Below the pieces are notes generated by a model. The model worked only from the letters and a program-made list of their open reading frames with translations. It was not told where the DNA came from and searched no databases. Shown piece by piece: positions 6,649-14,309 of a DNA stretch of 26,971 nt. A program made the translations under genes and the position numbers. Position 1 is the first letter of the stretch. Every line of letters starts with the position of its first letter. This DNA is from Holosporales bacterium. GTDB taxonomy: Bacteria; Pseudomonadota; Alphaproteobacteria; RUG11792. Location of the stretch: positions 1-26,971 of the forward strand of contig JAITIT010000072.1 of the NCBI GenBank assembly GCA_031279295.1, read 5' to 3'.

Positions 6649-8081
6649 TCGTATGTAACCCCAACGATATCGGTAACAATCCTTAGGATATCTGCCAGTG
6701 TTTCTGGTTGCTTTGACGTGTCGGTGAATTGTGGTATGGTAACGAATGGAACCTTCGCACAGGTATGTGTCTTGATTGGTGTCATATCGCTGTTCAGCAT
6801 TTGCTCAGCGTTACCGTGGTCGGCCGTTAAGATAACAATGTAGTTGCTTGCAACAGCGCACTCAACCGCTTGCTTGACGCAGTCATCGAGTATCTTCATC
6901 GACGCCACGGTAGCTTCGAGATTGCCTGTATGTCCAAGCATATCGGCATTCGTGAAGTTAGCAATGATGACCTCATGTGATGCCGCTGCCATCGCCTCAA
7001 TTATCTTAGAGGTTATTTCACGCGATGACATAGCTGGTGTCTCTGAGTAATCCTTGACCATCGGTGATGGGATTAAGATCCTGTCTTCGAGGTTAAACTG
7101 TGTCTCAATTCCCCCATTCATAAAATATGTAACGTGGGCATACTTCTCTGTTTCTGCTATTCTCAACTGCCTGATCTTGTTCATCGACAGAATTTCTCCA
7201 AGTGTTAGCGGTGGTTTGGTAGACTTGAAGATAGTCGACGATCCAGAGTCAATATCGTTACCACACGAAACCATGTTTAGCACACGTCTGCCGTCATCGA
7301 CGAGCATCTTCATTAGCTGCCTAATCCTATCGGTCCTGAAGTTGAGCATCCAAAACGAATCGTCTGGATTAGCTCCATCAAACCTCCCAACCACAACAGG
7401 AGGGATTGTTTCGTCGAATATACCACGCTCATAGAAGCTACTGATAACATCAATCGGATCACTTGTTGAGAACTCAGCCTTGCCGGTTACTATTGCATCG
7501 TATGCGGCATTTGTACGTTCGGTTCTATTATCACGATCCATCGCATAGAACCTACCTTGAATCGTTGCTATCTCGTCTGTCTTTATAAGGACGCTCTGGA
7601 GGGCGTGTCGCATAGTCTCGAGGGCATTATTATAGGAGACATCTCTTCCATCGAGGAACACGTGTGTCTTAATTTTCACACTGTGTTTACGCAAAAAATC
7701 TACTGCCCAGAAGAAGTGGTTGATATCAGAGTGTACGCCCCCTGCAGAAAACAGTCCCATCAGATGACACACTCCATTCGGCATCCTGCCGATGAATCCA
7801 TTAAGCACAGGGTCTTTCGCTAGATCTCCCATAGCAATCGCGTCATTTATCATCAGTAGTTTCTGCTTAGTAACGGCTCCAGATCCTATTGTGAGGTGTC
7901 CCACCTCCGAGTTACCGAATTGCCCATCTGGGAGACCGACAGCCCTACCAGATGCTCCGAGGAGACACGCCCAGTCTGACCTTATCAGTCCTGAAATGTA
8001 CTTAGCTGCTAAGGTAGCGTTACCGAAACTATCGTCACTGTATCCAAATCCATCGAGTATGCACAGGAGTACCTTTCGCAC
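6639..8081 (-). CDS. gpmI: 2,3-bisphosphoglycerate-independent phosphoglycerate mutase
   Basis: Interconverts 3- and 2-phosphoglycerate using a phosphoserine intermediate and two metal ions (alkaline phosphatase superfamily). At 480 residues it is somewhat shorter than the usual 505-515. Visible active-site elements are ILDGFGY with Asp10, GNSEVGH with nucleophile Ser58, a GRFYAMDRDNR phosphate-binding arginine segment, DMLGHTGN, LTADHGNAEQM with Asp421/His422, and a C-terminal HTCAKVPF with His439. The start is GTG at 8079-8081, giving RKVLLCILDG directly. It is the third gene after two M16 genes, 7 bases from the previous stop. In a cell importing dicarboxylates and amino acids it may serve gluconeogenic precursor supply; that is inference. 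Confidence 0.93.
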   Translation of the reverse strand: MRKVLLCILDGFGYSDDSFGNATLAAKYISGLIRSDWACLLGASGRAVGLPDGQFGNSEVGHLTIGSGAVTKQKLLMINDAIAMGDLAKDPVLNGFIGRMPNGVCHLMGLFSAGGVHSDINHFFWAVDFLRKHSVKIKTHVFLDGRDVSYNNALETMRHALQSVLIKTDEIATIQGRFYAMDRDNRTERTNAAYDAIVTGKAEFSTSDPIDVISSFYERGIFDETIPPVVVGRFDGANPDDSFWMLNFRTDRIRQLMKMLVDDGRRVLNMVSCGNDIDSGSSTIFKSTKPPLTLGEILSMNKIRQLRIAETEKYAHVTYFMNGGIETQFNLEDRILIPSPMVKDYSETPAMSSREITSKIIEAMAAASHEVIIANFTNADMLGHTGNLEATVASMKILDDCVKQAVECAVASNYIVILTADHGNAEQMLNSDMTPIKTHTCAKVPFVTIPQFTDTSKQPETLADILRIVTDIVGVTYDQL

Positions 8082-8088
8082 TTGTGCA

Positions 8089-9567
8089 TTACCCCTGCGC
8101 AGGATGACTTAGTATCCTCATAAACCGGTTCTTTGGATTGAACACGGTCTTTGCTACCTCAACAACTTCCTCAAATGTGATGCTTGATATGATCTCCCTT
8201 GCCTTATCTAGATCGCCTATATCATATCCGTTTATCATATACTCAAGCACGAACATCATAGCGCTGTACGAATTATCGAGAACCATACTGATCTGGTCGA
8301 TGTACTTCTGCTTCTCTCTTTCGACCCTCTCACGTGTTAGAGTCCGTGTGAACTCCGCTATAATCTCCGAAATTCTCTTATCGATAACCTCGACCTTCTC
8401 TGCATCCCTTGCGATAGTAGCTATATTCACACGTGCCTTGTCGAAGGCTCTTACATCGAGATGTGTTGACAACGTGAACGCCAGCTCCTCCTTATCAACT
8501 ATCTGCTGGTATAACACAGAGCTCTCTCCACATGCCAGGATATCAACGGCTAGGTTAACGGTTATCAATTTTCTGAGGTCTGATATAAGCCCCCTGCTGA
8601 GCAGGTATATGATGTTTAGATTGTGCACTGAAATTTGCGGCGACTCACGATCGATCTGGAACCGCAACCCGGTATTCTCCGGATCGATAACCCTACTTCT
8701 ATGCGGATTATTCCCAGCAGGAATCTGTCCGAAACACTTTTGCACCTTCTCAACAGCTTCATCCAAGGTGATGCCTCCTACAATCAACACGAATGCGTTG
8801 TTCGGAACATAGTACTTGTTGTAGTGAGCACGGAGAATCACCTCGTCACACGTATTGATCTGATCAATATACCCGACAATAGGGTACGAGTAGGTGGAGT
8901 GCAGATATGTGGCCTTCCACGCTGCCTCCTGCATATAGTTGGTGATCGGATTAGACTCAGTCGTCAGTTTCCTCTCCTCTATTACAACATTCTTCTCGCG
9001 ATCAACATCTTCCTTACTCAGCTTGATGTTAACCATCCTATCGGCCTCGATCTTCAAGTTCCACTCAATAAGGTCGCGAGAGCACGTACTCCAAAAGACG
9101 GTGATGTCAAACCCCGTGAACGCACCGGAGTCTTTGTTATACGTGAAGAGCAGCTCCTTGAGATCATCTCCACTGATGGTGGTGGTTCCCTTGAACATCA
9201 TGTGTTCTAAAAGATGTGATACGCCAACAACATTTCTTGGGTCATCAGCCGAGCCAACGAAGTATCCCACACACATCGATACAACATCCTTAGCACTTGT
9301 CGGAAGGACTATGATCTTCATGCCATTTGCAAGTGCGGCAGTCTGGATTCCAAGCTTCTTCGAATCAGCCTTGCTATCCGTATTATCCGTCGAATCAGCA
9401 TCATCACCGGTATTTTTCGATTTAGCTTCGACTTTCGCTTTCGTACCGATATCATCATCAAGCGCTGCAGCAGCACCGGCAGCGTCACACATACCGTAAT
9501 GGGTGCATGCATAAACCGCAGCCAGGAAGCGAGTGATTGACCAGAGCATCTTACTTAGTAGTTTCAT
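8089..9567 (-). CDS. M16 family zinc metallopeptidase (active subunit)
   Basis: Pitrilysin/processing-peptidase family protease, 492 residues with two M16 half-domains. The inverted zinc motif HLLEH (His118, Glu121, His122) is intact and the Glu pair at 197-198 (VIEERK) supplies the expected third ligand; EADRM precedes it. An N-terminal signal peptide or anchor (residues 1-25) predicts an extracytoplasmic enzyme. Residues 28-72 form an unusual Ala/Asp/Ser/Lys-rich linker. The ATG (9565-9567) overlaps the stop of the upstream gene in an ATGA arrangement, with GGAGGAAG upstream. The overlap with an inactive paralogue suggests a heterodimer resembling the mitochondrial processing peptidase and other bacterial M16 pairs. 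The natural substrate is unknown. Confidence 0.9.
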   Translation of the reverse strand: MKLLSKMLWSITRFLAAVYACTHYGMCDAAGAAAALDDDIGTKAKVEAKSKNTGDDADSTDNTDSKADSKKLGIQTAALANGMKIIVLPTSAKDVVSMCVGYFVGSADDPRNVVGVSHLLEHMMFKGTTTISGDDLKELLFTYNKDSGAFTGFDITVFWSTCSRDLIEWNLKIEADRMVNIKLSKEDVDREKNVVIEERKLTTESNPITNYMQEAAWKATYLHSTYSYPIVGYIDQINTCDEVILRAHYNKYYVPNNAFVLIVGGITLDEAVEKVQKCFGQIPAGNNPHRSRVIDPENTGLRFQIDRESPQISVHNLNIIYLLSRGLISDLRKLITVNLAVDILACGESSVLYQQIVDKEELAFTLSTHLDVRAFDKARVNIATIARDAEKVEVIDKRISEIIAEFTRTLTRERVEREKQKYIDQISMVLDNSYSAMMFVLEYMINGYDIGDLDKAREIISSITFEEVVEVAKTVFNPKNRFMRILSHPAQG

Positions 9568-10964
9568 TTGCTTCCTCCATTCTTGTCAGCAATGGATTGT
9601 CCGCAGTCTACGACTATCATCTTCTCTGGCTGGAATATCTCTTTGGCAGCTGCGTTCACTTCCTCAACTGTTAAGTTAGCGAAGCTATGAAGGAAGGTAT
9701 TGACCTCTTCGACTCCAATGCCATACGTCCTAACAGAGCCAACGAACTCCAGCATTTCAGCACTGGAATTCAAGATGCATGACGCGAACTTCCAGTGTTT
9801 AAATCTGTTAAGCTCCTCCCTTGTTACTCCATTACTCTTCATCTTCTCGCACTCGCTCCTAATGAGAGTTACGACTTCCTGGACGTTCTCAGGTCTTGTA
9901 TCACATCTACCCACAGTAACAGAATGCAGGCCTCCACTTGAGAAAAGACTCGCCTTGATCCGGTAAACAAATCCCTTCTCCCTGACGCACTCCGCGAGTC
10001 GCGATAAAATCGTTCCTGGTCTTCCAAAAATCTCTGTTGCTGCAATTGCTGCGTATATCTTAGGTGATTTCCTCTGAACGCCTGGTAGGGCAAATATGAT
10101 TGCAGTCTGTGGATTGTCGAGCTCGACGTGTTCGGTTGCTCCGGGAGAATTTAGCTCAGTCTCCTGCTCACCGGCATCCTTGAAGTCATTCTTCCGATTT
10201 TTAATGGCGGTATGGATCCTATCGAAGATTCCGATAATCTGATCGTCCGACATGCTGGACACGACCGTAATCTCAGCGTCAGCAGGAATGAACACTGATG
10301 AGTAACATTTTACCACATCATCCCTTGTGTACGTCGGAATCTTCTTCAGTGCATTTGCATAGTTGACTTGATATGGGTGCCCTTTCCTGTACATCAGCTG
10401 TGTACACCTCTCATGCACAAGACTCGATGGGAAGAACATTGACTGGTTGATCGAAGTTATGCATCCCTGTTTAGCTATCTCGATCTTCTCCTGCTTCAAA
10501 TGGGCCTTCGATAAAATGGCACATAAGATCTCTACGGCCTTATCAAGGTACTTCTCAAGACACGACACAGTTACGTGAATGTCATCATCTTCACTTGATA
10601 TATTGATGCTGACAGAATGATCAGCCAACTGCTTCTTAAGAGCAACAGCATCATATTCTCCAGCTCCCTCAAATAAGGTTGCCATCAATACTGATAACAA
10701 TCCAGTGGAATCGCTGAAACTTCGCTCGCCCTCGTTCTTGAACCTGATGCTAAAACAGGTTACCTCCGACTCGGACTTAACATGCCATATCGGAACCGGA
10801 AACGCGCTCTGAACAACCTCTATATCGACCTTGGTTTGATCAAACGCTACCGACTCAACGTCGAAACAAGTCCGATCATCGTACCTCTTCCAGCTCTTGA
10901 GGGCATATAAAACTGCTACGCTTAAGATCACAACAGAAGCGATCCTGACAATTCTATTCCTCAC
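9564..10964 (-). CDS. M16 family peptidase-like protein, catalytically inactive partner
   Basis: A 466-residue protein with the M16 fold but without the HxxEH zinc motif: the corresponding segment reads STGLLSVLMATLFEGAGEYD. C-terminal M16 features remain, such as EIFGRPGTILSRLAECVREK and a YRIKASLF segment. It has a membrane anchor or uncleaved signal at residues 7-22. The start is GTG at 10962-10964. It is the first gene of a three-gene operon and overlaps the active M16 gene by 4 bases. In two-gene M16 systems of bacteria the non-catalytic subunit usually shapes the substrate chamber, so this is likely the non-catalytic half of a heterodimer. A wholly independent role cannot be excluded. 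Confidence 0.88.
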   Translation of the reverse strand: MRNRIVRIASVVILSVAVLYALKSWKRYDDRTCFDVESVAFDQTKVDIEVVQSAFPVPIWHVKSESEVTCFSIRFKNEGERSFSDSTGLLSVLMATLFEGAGEYDAVALKKQLADHSVSINISSEDDDIHVTVSCLEKYLDKAVEILCAILSKAHLKQEKIEIAKQGCITSINQSMFFPSSLVHERCTQLMYRKGHPYQVNYANALKKIPTYTRDDVVKCYSSVFIPADAEITVVSSMSDDQIIGIFDRIHTAIKNRKNDFKDAGEQETELNSPGATEHVELDNPQTAIIFALPGVQRKSPKIYAAIAATEIFGRPGTILSRLAECVREKGFVYRIKASLFSSGGLHSVTVGRCDTRPENVQEVVTLIRSECEKMKSNGVTREELNRFKHWKFASCILNSSAEMLEFVGSVRTYGIGVEEVNTFLHSFANLTVEEVNAAAKEIFQPEKMIVVDCGQSIADKNGGSK

Positions 10965-11007
10965 TGCTCACCACGAAATGCCAACTAACCATACCAACCG
11001 ACCGTTG

Positions 11008-11036
11008 ATCGTACCAACTGCTACTATCTCTGTCAA
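11008..11036 (-). promoter_or_regulatory. sigma70-type promoter of the M16-M16-gpmI operon
   Basis: On the minus strand, a perfect -35 TTGACA (11031-11036) and a -10 TACGAT (11008-11013) are separated by exactly 17 bases. The predicted start near 11001 gives a leader of about 37 bases before the GTG at 10964. Confidence 0.65.
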
Positions 11037-11100
11037 TCGCGAAAAACCAACGTTAATTTCAACTTGACGCTGACTAGGAAGCCTTAAATGCTCCAGAAAC

Positions 11101-11154
11101 AATAGCCCTCCCAATGAGAGTGACATACTTCTAGCATCCATCTACAGGGCTATT
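11101..11154. repeat. inverted repeat, 9-base arms
   Basis: AATAGCCCT (11101-11109) is perfectly complementary to AGGGCTATT (11146-11154), with a 36-base loop. No T-run follows on either strand. It lies in decayed sequence between nth and the M16 operon; no function is assigned. Confidence 0.35.
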
Positions 11155-11189
11155 CCGTAAGCAGCTCTGGTGGATCTGGGTTGATTATA

Positions 11190-11390
11190 TCTAAAGGTAC
11201 GCTGCACTGTATCTGCCCAGGTAGTAGGTTGCTGGTGCGGACGTTACACAGCTTGCTATTTTTGTTGTCAGGGCGATGTAAAACTCCCTGCCTTTATCGT
11301 TCCAGCTGCGAAGCCGTCACGCGGTATGTATACGCTTGCTCGCATTAGAGTTGTTCTCCGCTCCGTGCTTACACTGGTAAGATTATACCA
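11190..11390 (-). pseudogene. decayed reading frame between nth and the M16 operon
   Basis: The minus strand reads as protein in two adjoining frames: WYNLTSVSTERRTTLMRASV followed by YIPRDGFAAG in one, then, after an apparent frameshift near 11295, NDKGREFYIALTTKIASCVT and SAPATYYLGRYSAAYL to a TAG near 11190. The two pieces join naturally and look like the C-terminal part of one protein. I do not recognise the family. An extended -10 promoter-like TGGTATAAT lies on the same strand at 11382-11390. The rest of 10965-11397 contains only a promoter and an inverted repeat. Confidence 0.35.
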
Positions 11391-11397
11391 AATCCCA

Positions 11398-12057
11398 TTA
11401 ATAATGAGGAAGAGAACTAATTAATGGATCTTCTGACCGGTACGGACACAGGTCGCATATGAGGCACTTCGTACATTCGATAGACGTAGCCTTGCAGATA
11501 TAACGACCGTGGCATACAAGCCAGTTGCTAGCCCTACTGTGGAACCTACTCGGGATCATTTTCATGAGATCAGACTCGACAGCTAGTGGGGTTTTGGCAT
11601 GGCTGAGTCCAAGCCGCTTTGACAGCCGTATCACATGAGTGTCGACTGCTATGAACGATGCTCCGAACAGATGATTGAGGATGACATTTGCGGATTTACG
11701 ACCGATTCCTGGTAACTGCTCAAGCTCATGGCGTGTGCTCGGAATATTTGAGTCATGCCTTGACATAAGAATCCGGGATAACTCCATGATGTTTTTAGCC
11801 TTATTGTTATACAGTCCAATTGACCTGATGTGTTGCTTCAGCTCGTCAATTCCAAGATCCGACATCTTCTGTGGGGTATCTGCAATTCTGAACAGGCCAG
11901 CTGTTACGCGATTAACAGAACGATCAGTAGACTGTGCGGACAGCAGCACGCTCACTACAAATGTAAACTCATTATTGGCAACTAGCTCACTTTGTGGGCA
12001 CGGGTTATTGGCCTCGAATTTCTCGAAGATTTCGGATACTCTAGTCGACGTCAACAC
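11398..12057 (-). CDS. nth: endonuclease III
   Basis: Bifunctional DNA glycosylase/AP lyase that removes oxidised pyrimidines in base-excision repair. The 219-residue protein has the helix-hairpin-helix LEQLPGIGRKSANVILN at 112-128 with catalytic Lys121, catalytic Asp139 in VDTHV, and a C-terminal 4Fe-4S loop with Cys188-x6-Cys195-x2-Cys198-x5-Cys204. The start is GTG at 12055-12057, inside the end of ligA (17-base overlap), with GGAGGAG about a dozen bases upstream. Lys and Asp both being present indicates a bifunctional enzyme rather than a MutY-type monofunctional one. The two overlapping repair genes are probably co-transcribed. Confidence 0.95.
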   Translation of the reverse strand: MLTSTRVSEIFEKFEANNPCPQSELVANNEFTFVVSVLLSAQSTDRSVNRVTAGLFRIADTPQKMSDLGIDELKQHIRSIGLYNNKAKNIMELSRILMSRHDSNIPSTRHELEQLPGIGRKSANVILNHLFGASFIAVDTHVIRLSKRLGLSHAKTPLAVESDLMKMIPSRFHSRASNWLVCHGRYICKATSIECTKCLICDLCPYRSEDPLISSLPHY

Positions 12058-14086
12058 TTGCTATAAACTCCTCCTCCGGGACAATCGCAACACCGAGCCC
12101 CTGTGCGTACTTTAGCTTGTTACCAGCCCGTTCCCCGACTATTACGAAATCGGTCTTACTGGATACGACTGAACTTACAAACGCACCACTAGAAATGGCA
12201 AGCTGTTTTGCTCTCTCTCGGCTTATTCCGGTCATCGTTCCTGTGAAGACAATGGTCTTCCTGTAGTACTTCCCATTAGGGTTAACACCGTAACTTGGGG
12301 TATCGTTATCTATCGAGACGCTCTCTAGAAGTTCTCGTATGTATGCCGCATTAATTTCGTTATCTAAAAACCGGCGTATCTTCTTCGTGAGCGTAGTACC
12401 GATTCCATTAATGGCTGCTATATCATCGCTACTTGCGGCTATCAAAGATTCTACACTCGAAAATCTGTCGGCTAGCAACTTCGCGGTAACTTCCCCCACT
12501 CCTGGGATAGCTAGCGCCATGATAAACTTCCACAGGGAGATATGTCTTTGTGCCTCGATAGTGTTATATAAGATATTAACAGATATCGTACCCCATCCAG
12601 GTTTCTTGGAGAGTGGACCATATTCCAGCTCCTTCTCCCGTAACCTAAATATGTCAGCGGCAGTCTTGATGCGTCCCTCTGTATAGAATTCCTCGATTTG
12701 CTTCTTGCCGAGGCCAACGATATCGAAGCAATTTTCTGAGGCGAAATACTCCATGTAACTCACTACCTGTTCTGGGCAGGAGTATCTGTTTTCGCAATAT
12801 ACATCAACTACTCCCTCTCTCCTTGTTACAGGAGAGCCACACGACGGACATACCAATGGGATTTCAAACATCTTGTTGTTCGATTTTTTTGTTATCGACA
12901 CAATCTTCGGGATTACGTCTCCGGCCCTCGAGATCGAAATTGTATCGCCGACAGCAATACATTTCCTGGCAATCTCGTCAAAGTTATGAAGCGTTACTCT
13001 GGAAATGATTGCGCCCGACAGGCTCACTGGATTAATTATGGCAACTGGAGTTATCTTCCCAGTCCGTCCGACACCTAGCTCTATGTCGGTTATCATAGTC
13101 TCTGCTTCGCTGGCAGAGAACTTGAACGCAACTGAGTGTCTGGGATTCCGCCCCGAGAACCCCAATCGCTTTTGTAGCGGTATGGAATTTACCTTAAATA
13201 CGGTGCCGTCGATTTCGTAGCCTAGCGAATCTCTCTTAGACATTATAGCTCTGTAAAATTCGTTAACGTCTGCCATGTTCTTGCATAACCTATGTTCTGC
13301 TACCGAAAACCCAATGTCCCTTAACGTACCTAGTGCCTCCACCTGCGTTTTCACGTCGAGCACATTGTCAGAGGCTGAGATGTAGTACGCGAAGAATTGC
13401 AGGTGTCTGGAGGCTGTGATAGTAGAATCAACCTGTCTCAGTGAACCTGCTGCTACATTTCTCGGACTTGAAAATGGGGTTTCTCCGGCAGAGATTTTCT
13501 CGGCATTGATGCTGTTAAAATGTTCAGTCCTTATGTACACCTCTCCTCTAACTTCGACTTCCCCGTGTACTTGGATAGTTTTTGGAATATCCGAAATGGT
13601 CGTCAGGTTCCGTGTGATGTCCTCTCCGATGAATCCATTCCCCCTCGTGCTCCCATGCGATATCTTCCCGTCGTTGTATATTACAGATGCTGACAGTCCA
13701 TCTATTTTTTGCTCACCACAAAGCTCAATAGCTGTAAGATCGAGGCTAAGAAATTTTGCTGCCCTCGCGAAAAATTTTTCGACGTCGTTGACTGAGAATG
13801 CATTCTCAAGAGATAGCATTGGGCTGCGGTGTCTGACCTTTGCAAACGGCGAATTATCAACAGGCGCTCCGATTCTCCTGCTTGGTGACGTTGACGAAAC
13901 CAACACTGGAAATTTTTCTTCGATTGCGTAGAGCCTGGAGCGGAGTGCGTCGTACTCTGGATCCGATAGTTCAGGCATCGCTTTGTTGTAGTATAAATCG
14001 TCATGTCGTCTGATTTCTGATCTCAAGAATGCAAGCTCGGCATTTGCCTCAAGTAAGGATAAGCTGCCAACAGGTTTGGTAGTCAC
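12041..14086 (-). CDS. ligA: NAD-dependent DNA ligase
   Basis: Seals nicks during replication and repair using NAD. At 681 residues it is full length. Order of domains: Ia region with YYNKAMPELSDPEYDALRSRL at about 32-52; adenylation domain with EQKIDG and nucleophile Lys127; TRGNGFIGED at 147-156; OB domain with GRTGKITPVA; a four-Cys zinc finger at Cys413, Cys416, Cys431 and Cys437; HhH repeats around 520-590; and a BRCT domain from about 600 (IVFTGTM...FVIVGERAGNKL...). The start is GTG at 14084-14086; no in-frame start lies upstream and the promoter at 14119-14127 sits just before it. nth overlaps its 3' end. Confidence 0.97.
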   Translation of the reverse strand: MTTKPVGSLSLLEANAELAFLRSEIRRHDDLYYNKAMPELSDPEYDALRSRLYAIEEKFPVLVSSTSPSRRIGAPVDNSPFAKVRHRSPMLSLENAFSVNDVEKFFARAAKFLSLDLTAIELCGEQKIDGLSASVIYNDGKISHGSTRGNGFIGEDITRNLTTISDIPKTIQVHGEVEVRGEVYIRTEHFNSINAEKISAGETPFSSPRNVAAGSLRQVDSTITASRHLQFFAYYISASDNVLDVKTQVEALGTLRDIGFSVAEHRLCKNMADVNEFYRAIMSKRDSLGYEIDGTVFKVNSIPLQKRLGFSGRNPRHSVAFKFSASEAETMITDIELGVGRTGKITPVAIINPVSLSGAIISRVTLHNFDEIARKCIAVGDTISISRAGDVIPKIVSITKKSNNKMFEIPLVCPSCGSPVTRREGVVDVYCENRYSCPEQVVSYMEYFASENCFDIVGLGKKQIEEFYTEGRIKTAADIFRLREKELEYGPLSKKPGWGTISVNILYNTIEAQRHISLWKFIMALAIPGVGEVTAKLLADRFSSVESLIAASSDDIAAINGIGTTLTKKIRRFLDNEINAAYIRELLESVSIDNDTPSYGVNPNGKYYRKTIVFTGTMTGISRERAKQLAISSGAFVSSVVSSKTDFVIVGERAGNKLKYAQGLGVAIVPEEEFIASVDVD

Positions 14087-14118
14087 GAAAATCGAGATAC
14101 ATGAGGAACGCCAAAGGT

Positions 14119-14127
14119 ATTATACCA
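14119..14127 (-). promoter_or_regulatory. extended -10 promoter of ligA-nth
   Basis: On the minus strand TGG directly followed by a perfect TATAAT (14119-14124) forms an extended -10 promoter, which often works with a weak -35. The predicted start is near 14112, about 26 bases before the ligA GTG. The same nine bases, TGGTATAAT, recur on the minus strand at 11382-11390. Confidence 0.55.
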
Positions 14128-14309
14128 CGATACATGTTTCATACTGTTGATGATTAATTCAGTGCCCATAGTTCAGGTTAGCACCAAAGTTTCGCTATAG
14201 TATGTTATATTGAAATCTTTAACTCTTTTTAAAGAAATTATGTGTTAATCTGATAGTAAGATGATGATCATACGTTATGGTTGTCTTCAAACCGGGAGGG
14301 ATTCGCGTG

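Noticed and set aside
10965..11397. Possible structural RNA (RNase P, tmRNA or 6S) in the gap between nth and the M16 operon
   Set aside because: None of the conserved core motifs of these RNAs was found on either strand; the minus strand reads better as a decayed protein frame.
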